From: Piscicola geometra
Taxonomy: Eukaryota > Annelida > Clitellata > Hirudinida > Piscicolidae
Reading direction: 5' to 3'
Length of the DNA: 64,000 bases
Assembly: GCA_943735955.1 (NCBI GenBank)
Contig: OX030962.1
Location: 196,501-260,500 of the forward strand
Shown here piece after piece: positions 1 to 17,721 of this stretch. Every line of letters begins with the position of its first letter. Positions within the stretch are counted from its first letter, which is position 1. The notes under the pieces are model-generated. The model ran no database searches. It was not told the DNA's origin and saw only the letters and a program-made list of their open reading frames with translations. The position numbers and the translations under genes are program-made.

Positions 1-171
1 TTTAATGGAGATAAACCGCGGTTTTGAGAAGCAACAGACTGGTAGAGAAAGTTGCCTTGGGTGTAAAGATCATCGCAAGTTTCCAGTCTCACAAACTCCT
101 CAAATATATTTTCCAGTTTTTATAAAACTAATTAAATTGGTTTTTTAATTTATTAAATTTGTTGAAAACAG

Positions 172-581
172 TTCCGAATAGCTGCACATGCCCTGGAACC
201 TACGTGCCAGTTGTTTCGGCTTCGGGTTTCTTAGAATGCATAAGTGAGTAGCCATTCGAATTCCCCATTCTCAAACTCACAATCTTCCTCAAGTCATCAA
301 ACAGTTACATTATCGTTGATAAAAAGACTTTTTTGTTTCGAGTGACACTAAACTTTATACGTCACCAAGGCGTTTATACTACGACTACAAGGGCAGCAAC
401 CACCGGTGGCTACACATGCGCAAACAGTCCTTGCAGTCCTCTCGTCACGGCCATGAAGTTCCACTACCCACACGTCGACCCGGGCAAGTTCGTGCAGTGC
501 AGTGAGTGGGGTCAGTGCTACGAGATGCCGTGTGCCTCGGGGCTCAAGTGGCACGATGCGATCCAGGTGTGCAGCTGGTGA
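172..581 (+). CDS. Chitin-binding (peritrophin-A/CBM14-like) protein, 3' end of gene, partial
   Basis: Two terminal exons of a Cys-rich secreted-type protein. Exon A is 172-243: acceptor AAAACAG before 172, donor GTGAGT after 243, reading SCTCPGTYVPVV then FLEC. The last exon ends at the TGA at 579-581. Its start is uncertain: acceptors before 343, 392 or 397 all keep the phase. The last exon reads YTCANSPCSP, then FHYPHVDPGKFVQC, a WGQCYEMPC segment and a C-terminal CSW. This is the spacing of aromatic residues and six cysteines of a chitin-binding type-2 domain, which binds chitin in extracellular matrices such as gut lining, cuticle or shell. Upstream exons are outside the window or not recognisable in 1-170. 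No enzyme domain is visible, so the full product could be a matrix protein or the tail of a chitinase. The domain is well supported; the full gene is not. Confidence 0.68.
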
Positions 582-941
582 TCAGTGCAGGCAACCTGCC
601 GAAGCTCATGCTTCTTGAGAGACATTTCTCGAAACATTTGACATTCGTTAAACTAATGTAGTATGAGACTTTTAAATCAACTTACAATTGACTTAGAATT
701 GACTCAAGAGCCTGGCAAGGCGGCGCAGCTGGTCGAAACATTACTCACCAAAATGTGAAAAAAAATAATACTAATAATATTTGTAATGAAAAAAAATTGT
801 GTATTCTATTCCTTTTATCATTATCAGGCCATCCTAACAGACTAGTCACGATTAAATCTTTTTATTTGAAAGAATCGATAGTGATAGCTGTTTCATATTT
901 TTTAAGACTTTTAATCATTTTTATACATTGTATCATAACTC

Positions 942-1020
942 TATCAATCAATCAATCAATCAATCAATCACTAATGATTTGTATAGCGCCCTTTACTAAG
1001 TGAACAAAGGCGCTCTTCAA
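942..1020 (-). mobile_element. Truncated LINE 3' tail with (ATCA)n
   Basis: About six ATCA units are followed by ATGATTTGTATAGCGCCC and TTTACTAAGTGAACAAAGGCGCTC. The same tail, in the same orientation, ends the two longer LINE copies near 56630 and 61510. Only the 3' end of the element is present, which is typical of 5'-truncated LINE insertions. Confidence 0.75.
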
Positions 1021-1734
1021 ATAAATTTGTTAAATAAAACGGTTTTTAGACCATTACCAATATATGTATATATATAAATTAAAATATATATATAAACACA
1101 CGATCAACCTCAATAATCCAACCTCACCCACCCCACCATGACAATCACCGCCAAAAAATCACTATCACCATAAATAAAAAATTCTTTCATCACCACAATA
1201 CCAACACTCATACCACAGCACAATCATTACCACATCATCCTCAAAACACAATCATCATTCTTCTCAATTTTCTGTCTTGCCACTGGTGCCGAGGCTGCGA
1301 AAGAGGGTGAAGGAGAAGTCTTTGCCAACGCTGGTACTGCTGCTGCTATGGAAGGATTTCTCCTTTATCCTTTTTCATTGAGCGCTTTGATTCCCTGCGG
1401 CCATCTTGGTCTGCTGCGGCCATTCTCGACAGATTCAAAACAACCACCATTTGCAACAAAAACATTCTAATTAATTAAATTTAATTTTTATTTAGACTTT
1501 AGATTCTAAAATTTTAATATATTATACCCAAAACCGTTTATTCCACAAATTTATTTGAGCGGCTGCCAAAATGGCAGCCCCTAACCAAAGATAAAACGCT
1601 ATTTTTGTATTAGATTATATTAAGTAAATACCGATTAAAATTTTAAAATATTTAACTATTTTGAATCAGAAACTATTCTTTATTGAAACATATTTTATTG
1701 AGATAAATATTTTAAGTCTTCTGTGCATTTGTAA
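1021..1734. other. Intergenic, no gene recognised
   Basis: AT-rich sequence with a short AT dinucleotide tract near 1060-1095 and A/C-rich simple sequence at 1110-1255. A more GC-rich stretch at 1270-1440 has no supported open frame or splice pattern. No gene is called here. Confidence 0.5.
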
Positions 1735-1743
1735 GTTTCAACC
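1735..1743. repeat. MULE target-site duplication, left copy
   Basis: GTTTCAACC directly precedes the left inverted repeat, and the identical 9 bp follows the right one at 4803-4811. Nine-base duplications are typical of Mutator-like elements. Confidence 0.92.
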
Positions 1744-1815
1744 GGTTGTAGGTTAACTGCACCCGCGCTGCATGTGTTAAATGCACCTTTGTTTTTGCAC
1801 CTGATCTGCGTTTTA
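1744..1815 (+). repeat. MULE left terminal inverted repeat (72 bp)
   Basis: Identical, when reverse-complemented, to 4731-4802. Similarity to the solitary end at 59823 continues past the repeat into the GCGGATTGGTGGGGTAAAA segment near 1819-1840. Confidence 0.93.
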
Positions 1816-2164
1816 TTCTGCGGATTGGTGGGGTAAAAAGCAGAAAAATGTCAAAAAAGTAAAATATTAAAATTTATTTAATTATTTGCAGAAACCTATA
1901 AAAATATTTTCTTAATTCTAAAATTATAAAAAAAATGTATACAAATTTTGAAAAATGGAATAAAAAGTTAAAACAATTTATTTAACTGATTTTAAAGCAT
2001 AACAATTTATTTAACCGATTTAAGATTTCTATTTAAATACTTAAAATTAGCAATATATTTCAGTCAATTTATAAAAATCAAAGAAGGTTGGAATCAGGAA
2101 GAGACGCTGACGGTGGATTCTTTCGTCTATTTGGGTGGTGTTTGAGAGGTGGGAGTTATTCAAG

Positions 2165-4561
2165 TTAGAGTTTATCCCACATACTAAAGAAATTTAAGTC
2201 CCGTAAACAGAAGTTAGAAACAAAATTACGCGAGTTCGCTTTGACAAAAGAATTTTGCAAACAACTTACAAAATGTGTATAAACAACCGTCAGACACCCA
2301 TCACAATCCAACACACAAACATTCAGCCACAGTCTCTGTTGGTACGGAACAACCACAAAAAAATACCTCAAAATAATCAATTTGAATGAGGCAGGAAGTG
2401 GCATTGCCGATTGTGGTGCTTGTTGAACAAAGTGTTGTGTAGGTTGTTGTTGTTGTTGAGCTGGTGGGTGTTGTGGCGGAGGTTGATGCTGGTGAGGATG
2501 TTGCTGCTGTTGATGGTTGAATGTTCTTCCAAGCATGTCTTGAGGAGCTGAGAAAAGTGTTATTATACATATATATCTGTACTGTAAAAACAACAAGAGA
2601 ACTAAAAACTAACATTGAATACTCTCGATTAGAGCCTGTAACTCATTGGGGTCTGCATCGCCTGCTGGAATGATGTCATGCATTCTTGGGCGCTTCCTCC
2701 CCGAAGTCTTATCTCTTCTTTTTCTATTATTTTTCCTCAGCTGCGTTAAGTTGACCTGCCTCCGCGGAATTTCTTCTTTCATGCCTATGGCAAGACGTGC
2801 TGCACGTACATGGTAGCAGCTTTTTTCCGCGGGGCAGGAACAATGGACTGTGGGAAAAAGCCGCACTGAATGGGGCTCATTTGTCCCCTGGACTGTAAAC
2901 ACAGCCATTTGGGGATTTAGCGCAATTTCACTGTGTTTAATGATATGCGCCGCTCTTTCATGAGTCGACGCATTGATCATTTCAGATGACTCAGGCTCTT
3001 CTTCTTTAGGCTCACATCTTATGGACTCCAGAATCTGTTCTTCTGCTGCTGTTCTTGGACACACAGAAGAGCGAATATTGTCAATAATCTCTTCTGGATG
3101 AACGACGTTAACGGATTCTGGAGTCCATAAAATAGGCGTTAATCCTTCTCGTAATTCGTAATTCCCTAATCCGCTGTATCCTCTCTTAATCTCCTGGATT
3201 TGATAATGTGTTAGTCTAAGCAGACTAAGGCACATCGAGTCAATCGGTGCTTCTTTCCAATCTTGCAGACGTTTTAGAACAGTGTTAAAAGCCTCCGATT
3301 GATTAGTTGTAGCACAACTGAGGCTAAATCGTTGAAGCTCCCATGAGCCTAGATGGTGTATACTGGAGTGAACAGAACTTGTGAAGTAGTCCGAAAAAGG
3401 CTTGCTCCATGTTGAAATCATAGCGATGAGTTGGTCCTTGTAGGCGTCTAGAGAGGCGCATTCAAGGAGAGAAGTGATGCAGTCGAGGTAGAATGACATT
3501 TCATCACTCTACATTACACCATGATTCCTCAGCCATCTCTTAGCATCCTGCTGAAACTGGTTCCAACATAAAAACGTTTTGAGACTAGGAAAGCTTTTGG
3601 ATATGGCATCAGTGATAGCTTTTTCTTGATCTGTTATCATAATTACGTTCTGTGCTGTGTTTATCTCTGGACATATCTTCTTTATATGTCTGAAGAATAA
3701 ATCATGTGTCTCTTTTAACTTTCTTTCATGTATAAAGTACGCCAGTGGGACGACTGGCTTTGAAACAAAGTCTGTGTTTCTGAACAAAAGTACTGATAAG
3801 TAAAAATCTCCAAGCTTGAATGTTGTGTCATAGGACATCTGTTGAGTGAGAAGTTTGGAGTTGGAAGATGATGATGATGATGATGATAGCGTGTTCTTGA
3901 ACATTTGGATGACATCGGGATGATAGATTATGACGGAGAGATCGGTAAACGTAGTGTTGCTTTGGATGAAAGTCGAATCCTGTGCCAGCTCATGCAGATT
4001 GTAAAAAGCATCCCTTGACAATCGTCCACGATTTCTTTGTGTCTTCATACAATTTCTAACTTGATCAACGTTTCTAGGAACAGCTGTAGCTTGGTTGACT
4101 TCATTAGCACCGGAGCTGACAAGCGTCTGGTAGAGACGAGAAGGTGCAGAAGACGAATTAGACTCGATGTCTCGCAGAACATGCGGTTGCGTACGAAGGT
4201 AATTCTTGATTGAGTATTTCGCATTGCCGTGAGGGAATTGAGCAGCAATCAATTCGTTTCCCTTATATTCGATGACGACAGAATTTGGCTTATCTTGATG
4301 AGTGTATGCTGTACGAATGAAGTCGCCTGACGTGCTGGTAAGATCAACAAACACTCTAAAGTATAGTTTGTTGATTATTCTTTCTCCATACTTTCGGCTC
4401 CCATATTGCCGCCATCTATAACCATCTGCCCTCCAATCACTTTTTCTCGAATCTTCTTGCCAAACATATAGATAAGTTGTTACACCTTTTGGAAGATATA
4501 AAGGAACAGAACAAGCTGGAAGATTCTCAAATAAATCATTAATAGCGGCAATGTTGAGCAT
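2165..4561 (-). pseudogene. MULE transposase with SWIM zinc finger, one in-frame TAG
   Basis: The only gene of the MULE. From the ATG at 4561 one frame runs to a TAG at 3511-3509 (codon 351), then continues in the same frame to 2614. The first part carries the start of the DDE core: SYDTTFKLGDFYLS (first Asp), MITDQEKAITDA (second Asp), then FLCWNQFQQDAKRWL. The second part holds TTNQSEAFN, a likely catalytic Glu region, and a SWIM motif, CSCPAEKSCYH (CxC...CxH), that binds zinc. A donor at 2613 and an acceptor before 2547 join in phase to a Gln/Pro-rich C-terminal exon, with perhaps one more intron near 2370. The TAG is probably a nonsense mutation, because sequence on both sides looks like family sequence. 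A 72-nt intron removing it is also phase-consistent. A start further upstream is possible. Confidence 0.85.
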
Positions 4562-4730
4562 TCTATAACGAAAATGAGACGAAAATAGTAAAAGTGAAAG
4601 ACAATAAAAGTACATAAACTGAATTTTCAATATTTAGGTTTTGCTTCAAAACATTAGGAATTTGATATTTTAAAAATATCAATATCAATAAAATAAAATA
4701 TCAATTTTTAAAAGGTAAAAATAAAATGGA

Positions 4731-4802
4731 TAAAACGCAGATCAGGTGCAAAAACAAAGGTGCATTTAACACATGCAGCGCGGGTGCAGTTAACCTACAA
4801 CC
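4731..4802 (-). repeat. MULE right terminal inverted repeat (72 bp)
   Basis: Exact reverse complement of 1744-1815. It is followed at once by the second copy of the 9-bp duplication at 4803-4811. Confidence 0.93.
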
Positions 4803-4811
4803 GTTTCAACC
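4803..4811. repeat. MULE target-site duplication, right copy
   Basis: GTTTCAACC, identical to 1735-1743. Confidence 0.92.
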
Positions 4812-4844
4812 TCAATGGTTATTTTTAGCGAGTCACTTTAAAGG

Positions 4845-4858
4845 GTCACGTGACGTCA
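4845..4858. promoter_or_regulatory. Overlapping E-box/CLEAR-like and CRE palindromes upstream of FAR
   Basis: GTCACGTGAC (4845-4854) overlaps TGACGTCA (4851-4858). The first is a palindromic E-box of the kind bound by bHLH-zip factors (USF, MITF/TFEB). The second is a full cAMP-response element. They lie about 210 bp before the FAR ATG and just downstream of the MULE. The motif match is direct; function is inferred. Confidence 0.45.
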
Positions 4859-5065
4859 CTACAGTCGAATGATTACAGGCCTGATGGATTTTGTTCTAGC
4901 TTGTCACCCTGAGTGCATGCTGTTTGCTCTCTGAAGTTGTGCATACTTAAATGAACCTCAACACTACTTTGTCTCTCAATTTACGCAGTTTTAATAGTTC
5001 AAATTCACCGGATATTTAAAACTTTTAAACTTTAAAATTTAAAGTTAAAAGTTTGAAAAGTAACC

Positions 5066-12112
<7,047 letters not shown>

Positions 12113-12218
12113 CGAGGTGATGCTTTACTGGAGTGGTGGAGTGGTGGTAGAGGGGTTAGAGGAGGAGAAGTAATGGTAATAATAACGGTAAATAATAATT
12201 ATAAATAACAATAATAAT

Positions 12219-12224
12219 AATAAA
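12219..12224 (+). terminator. Candidate FAR poly(A) signal
   Basis: AATAAA about 107 bp after the FAR stop codon. It lies inside an AT-rich AAT-repeat tract, so it could be chance. Confidence 0.4.
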
Positions 12225-12528
12225 TGTAATTAATTGTATGATTATTGAAGATAATATATTGGTGGTAGTGATGGTACAGGTGATATTTTGTGGTGAATCT
12301 GCAACTACAGTTGAGAAGGGGGCGTAGAGGAAGGCTCTGATTGATATTTTCAAGGAACAGTTCTTTTACGATTAAGCCATGGCAAACTTATCCCTGTGAC
12401 GAGCAAGCAATCACCGGTGTATACACATCCAGTTCCTGTCAATGCTGTGTTTTTTATTTTATCGTTTTTTGTCGAAGAAAGGCGCCACCTTGAGGTGATT
12501 GCAGACTTCTGAAGAGGCCAAATTTGAA

Positions 12529-12564
12529 CGGAGATGGAGTACTTGACGACGAGGTCCTGGCACT
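12529..12564 (+). pseudogene. Copied fragment of FAR exon 10
   Basis: About 35 bp match 11187-11222 inside FAR exon 10 with one C/T difference, including GGAGATGGAGTACTTGACGA. The flanks do not match. It is a small duplicated piece of coding sequence about 420 bp after the FAR stop, in gene orientation. Confidence 0.75.
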
Positions 12565-12702
12565 CCATTATGCAATTAGCAAATCTTCCCTCCGAATGCA
12601 CTTACAATGTTGCTTGCAAGGTGCTCCAGTCAACAAGCCTGCACGTCAGCTCATAATTTCTCCCATCGTCATCTTTATCCGCATCGCATCATTAATCTTC
12701 TC

Positions 12703-12795
12703 ATCATCATTATCATCGTCATCATCGTCATCATCTTCATCATCGTCATCATCGTCATCATCTTCATCATCATCACTTCTCTCATCATCCCTTCT
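12703..12795 (+). repeat. (TCA/TCG)n microsatellite
   Basis: Interrupted ATC/TCG triplet repeat in the FAR-CDC23 intergenic region. Confidence 0.85.
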
Positions 12796-14034
12796 CTCAT
12801 CCCATTGTCCACAATGAATGACACCGGTATTCTCATTCACTCAGCTGGTGTTGCCAATAGTGCCAGCTATGCGAGCGAGCAGGGGCAACAAGGTGCATCA
12901 AGGCAGCTCCAGGCCTCTTTAAAGCGCTTATTTCTCTACAGCGTTCAAAGCGTTTCTAAATGTTGCAGGCACAAGTTATAAATGATGATGTTGCGGTCGC
13001 TCGTGAGATCGTTTCATGTGTCTTCACTGCCCTTCATCTGATCGCATCACTCCATGACACTCACTCAAATAATACTACACTCACTTCGCTGATGATTCTC
13101 CATGCGTGCTCTCCGCATCGAGATTTCATGCAGACAAACGGATGCAGCCGCATCTTGTCCACCATTGCCGCTCTGTGTCATTAGGCATCTTCTCATTCCA
13201 TCGAAGAGAATTCACGTGTTGAGTGTTGCATAGGTCAGACTGTCGTTGCTGTGTGGTGTCGGTGCTTGCTGGAGCTCTTCATTTCAGAGCATTCCTGACG
13301 TGTGTTTGAGAGCAATTAAATCATAAGAAAGTAAAAGTAATTATTGATTGAGTGTTTGCGTCACTGCACCATTTGTGAAGCGGCAATGGTGGAAGTGGTG
13401 TTGTCGTGGCCAGGATGTCTTAGAGCGTTGCTGCCAGCATAATGACTTGCATTTCTTCTATCGTTCATTCGCTTTGTTTTTTTGGTTGTTTCTTGTTGAA
13501 TAAAGTTATGGTGAGGTTCACAGTGCATCGAGGTGTGCAAGAAGATGATCATTTGTACCAATGTAGGAAGTTCTAAAAGTAAATAATTTGAACAAAATTG
13601 AACTTTTAAAAGCCTTCGACCACATTTACAATGGTGGTTTGCTTGACATTGATCAAGTGCTCGTAAGAATCATCGAATACTTCTATGAAAACGCCAGCAG
13701 TGCAGTTCTGCAAATTAAAAAAGATTTTTAAATATTTTTCTTATTTTAACTATAAAAGCAGTATAAAAATGAATGCTCGGCTTCTTAAGAAGACAATCGT
13801 CTTTTAGTCAATACCACATTATCTTTAGTAGACGCTATTACGGTTTTATTAAATATTATCGAACCATTTTTAAATATAATTTCGATTGTTTTAGACTTTT
13901 ACAATTGTTGAGACATGCCAGTACGGCCCTTCTATTCTCCACTTTCCTGAACTCGCCTTCTACGAAAAATGACTCGAAAGTCTTTGTGTAAGGAGGATGC
14001 TGCGGAGAAGAACTAAAAGAAGCCCAAATCTGAA

Positions 14035-14150
14035 AATAGTGATAAGGAAGAAGAAGAAAAAGAAGATGAAGAAGAAGAATAATAAAAAGAAATATAATAA
14101 TAATAATAATAATAATAATAAGAATAGTAAAAAAAAGAAGAAAAAAGAGA
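14035..14150 (+). repeat. Purine-rich GAA/AAT low-complexity tract
   Basis: The plus strand is almost all purine plus AAT repeats. No coding or structural signal beyond low complexity. Confidence 0.7.
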
Positions 14151-14199
14151 TAGAGAGCTCGGAAAACGATTTAGAGAAAGAACAGTACTGATTATTTGG

Positions 14200-14471
14200 A
14201 TCTGTTTCACATTTCCGCCACAAACAAAGATTTACGTTGAACTCGGTAATTGTAAACATAAACAGCTTATGGCACTTTTTATTTGTTTGAATCAGCTTAT
14301 GTTTGGTCTCTAACAATTACAAAAAGCGGCAATTTATTATTGAAATTTCGGCAAACTATTTTAAATTATGCCTGCAAAATAAAAAAAAATTTCCATCAGA
14401 TGTTGCTGTTTATGTTTACAATGACCGAATTCAACGTAAACCTTTTTTTGTGGCGGAAATGTGAAGCAGAT
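14200..14471. repeat. Diverged inverted repeat (about 66-bp arms)
   Basis: The arm at 14200-14265 pairs with the arm at 14405-14471. Both contain TTCACATTTCCGCCACAAA, a TTTACGTTGAA segment and TTGTAAACATAAACAGC, with a few mismatches. The spacer is about 140 bp. This could be a decayed foldback or MITE, or two copies of a short repeat in opposite orientation. No target duplication was identified. Confidence 0.7.
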
Positions 14472-14833
14472 GCGATTATTTAACTTAGAGTAAAATAATG
14501 TTATTATCTTGGAGTCTAAGATGTATTTTTCCAAGAATAATAGTTTTAATATTGCCGCCGATACTCCAGGGTGGGCGACCATCCACTTGCACAATCAGAA
14601 CTGAGATGTCTTTATTCAAGTGTATGAAAGTCCTATGAATAATTAGTTTTTTTAAATCATTTATTTTTAAACAGTTTCATAACAGTTTGAAATTTTTTAT
14701 ACCTTTAATTAAATATTTTATAATCTAGTTCCACATTGTCCACTTTTAGCCTTTATTTACGAAGTGCGGTTACTTTTTAAATAAGTAGAATCTACTTATT
14801 ATCTAATAATTAGATAAAAGCAATATTAAAGAA

Positions 14834-17682
14834 ATGGAAGTTATGGAAGAATTATTGAGTGCTCTGGATATGAAAAAGGAATTGTATATAGCTCATTCCA
14901 AATGCAATATAAGAGGCCTAAAGGCTACTACTAAATGGTGATAAATAAGTTTACTTGACCTATGTCTTGAATAGTTTCTCTTTTTTTATTAACATAACCT
15001 ACTCTTTTAAATTTAAGGCTAGCTGAACTGATATTTTCTCTGGAAGAGGTAGATAACACAGGTCTTGATTTAATTAAAGAAACAGCACATCCAAAAGACT
15101 TGGTGAGCCAGACTCTAATATTCAAAATATCACACTGATTCGAATTTGAGTTTAAAGAAAAGTTAATTTTGACAAACTTTTATAGTTAGAGTAAGAAAAA
15201 ACTTTGAGTTTGCCAAAAGCCTTATAGAAATTGATTAAATTAATTGAAATATTTAATGTCCTTAATTGATAGGTGGATAGTGGAGAGTATGACACATACA
15301 CGATGGCTCGGAGCTTTTTGGACGGACAGGAGTACCAGAGGGTGGCCCACTTCACCGTCTCGTGTGTGCACCCCATCAACATCTTTCTGCACGACTACTC
15401 AGTCTACCTGGACGGCGAGATGAAGAAGACAGATGACGAAGTGTCCATGGCAGGTAAGGGGGTGTCAGTGTCAAGGGTGCTGGTGCTGTCCGTTTGTGAG
15501 GGGAGTGTCAAGGGTGCTGGTGGTGTCCGTTTGTGAGGGGAGTGTCATTGGTGCTGGTGAAAGATTATACCAGTTTGATTTCTTTTACTCAAAGTTCAAC
15601 ACATTTCTGTCTTTCATTCTGCTCTCAAACGTGGTCATTTGACTGTTTGTTCACTAGCTAAGATTTCTTCCATTTAAATCCTCTGCAGCTTCCCCCAAAG
15701 TGCACAACGATCATCTGAAGGCACTGCACAAAAAGTACAAGACACACCTCGACCACAATGACCCTTATCAACTTTACCTGTAGGCTTTTACTGTGTTCAA
15801 CCAGTTCAAATGTTTAAAAATTGTTATAGTTATGAGTTTTGTTTCACCAATTATTTTTTTCTCAATATTTTCGCTTGTAAGTTTTAAAGGCACGTCAAAT
15901 GTTTAACTAGGCAAATAAATAACAATTTAAAATTCCACGATTAAAAATTTTGATCGCTCAATTAAAATTTTAATCGATAGTTAAAGTAAAAATTATTTAT
16001 TTTAGTGGGGGGAGGGGGGTTTGGACCCCAGGACCCACCCAGGATTTTCATGCTGGGTAAGACTCCCCCACCCCCCCAAGATTTGCAGCAGATCGCCGCC
16101 TCTGTTAGAAAGTACTGGGTGGTTAAGAATAATTTTTTTTCTTTTCATCATATTTTTTCATATAGCTCTACTCTTGAAATTTTAAAAAGCTGTCTTTCTT
16201 CACTTTTTTACGCCTAAATTCACGCCAGAAGATGAAAAGATTGAAGGCTGGAACGTCTATCATATGTTGAAAAAAACATTTTGGCTAACTAACATACGCA
16301 TGATCTAAATGATAGTAACACTAAATAGTTGTTTTTTTTCTCTGTAACTTCTTTGGGTAATACAGTACTCACTAATCCAATACAGTGTTTTGATTTCACG
16401 GAGAGATTCTAGTAATGTAAAAAATGATTCGTAACAACTGTTAGACAAGCGTCCAGATGTTCTATGAGGGTGATTACAGCAGCCATTCCCAAATTTTCGA
16501 ATTGGCTCACCTCCGTGATGATTACCAAACAATGAATTCATTTTCAAACAATACCCCGTTTTGGCATCACAAAGACACCCAATTTCAAGTTATACTTTCC
16601 TGAAACGACTTCAAAATGGTAAAAACATTTCATCTACCTTCACATACCCATGTGGAATTTGATAGTTTTTATTGCCACATGTCATGATCAGCGGCCATTG
16701 GAACAAACTTTGTTTTTTGGCTTCAAAAATTTCTGATATTAAGAAAATGAAATCTTAGACATTTAGATATTAATTCACATATATTTCGTGATATAAATGA
16801 GCTAATACACAGACAACAGCTTTTGACCACAATGCCTGTAATGGTTCACCTCTACCATTATAAACCCCTATTAGGATAGTGAAATCTTTTTAAAAAAGAA
16901 GTAAATTATGAAAATTATTTATACAAATATATGAAAATGTTATAAAAAATCACTGCAACTCTAATTTGTTTAGTGAAAACATCGTTGAAGTATGCGATGT
17001 GTCGATTCGACCCATGCGAACGCCAAGATAATTTTTTTCGATTTGTCTTTCAGGATTAAAACACAGCTCTAATTTAAGGATTTAATCTGGGAGATGAAAC
17101 CACTCAAACAGAAGAATATAAATTTTCTTTCTTGAACAGGTACGGAGTGGTGTTGAGCAAGTTGGATCTGCAAGGAGAAGCCATTGCCACTTTCGCTGAG
17201 TCGCTGAAGTTGGAACCGCTGCTGTGGTGCTCGTGGCTGGAGCTGGCCACACTCTGTCCCAACCTGCAGAGTGTTCGTAGGGGGAAGGGAGGGGAGGGGA
17301 GGGGGTGTTTGGATTGTGCATTAGGAGTTGTTTCACTACCGATGTCTTGTCTTAATAATAAGATATATGCGAATAGAATAGTAAAAATTAATAATATTAT
17401 TGTTAATAATATTATTATCAATAATAATATTAATAATATAAAAACTAATTTTTGTTGATTTGCTTGAATAGAATGTTTCTTCTACTACTCTAATCACTAC
17501 TACCACCATCACCACTACCGCCTGGCACACAGCTGGAGTTGTTGCAACTGCCCGACAAGCACTGGATGCACAAGTTCTTTCTCGGAAAGTTGTGCCTCAA
17601 CCTGCAGTACAACGACCAGGCCTTGGAGCACTTCAAGACACTCTCAGGTGCACACCTAGACACACACACGCACACACACACA

Positions 17683-17721
<39 letters not shown>

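Larger units (their letters stand above)
1744..4802. mobile_element. Complete Mutator-like (MULE) DNA transposon
   Basis: A 3,059-bp element bounded by perfect inverted repeats: 1744-1815 is the reverse complement of 4731-4802 over 72 bp, starting GGTTGTAGGTTAACTGCACC. The flanking 9-bp GTTTCAACC duplication (1735-1743 and 4803-4811) shows a clean insertion. A transposase gene lies inside on the minus strand. Perfect repeats and target duplication indicate a fairly recent insertion. The right end lies about 260 bp upstream of the FAR start codon. A diverged copy of the left end is present at 59823. Confidence 0.93.
12113..14833. other. Intergenic region between FAR and CDC23
   Basis: No intact gene is seen. 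It holds a FAR exon 10 fragment (12529-12564), a TCA/TCG microsatellite (12703-12795), a purine-rich GAA/AAT tract (14035-14150) and a diverged inverted repeat (14200-14471). Short open frames at 12960-13184 and 13361-13561 have no recognisable domain. No clear promoter motif for CDC23 is visible. Confidence 0.5.

Noticed and set aside
16005..16080. Possible exon in CDC23 intron 4
   Set aside because: Low-complexity G/C runs; exons 4 and 5 already join in phase and match the family.
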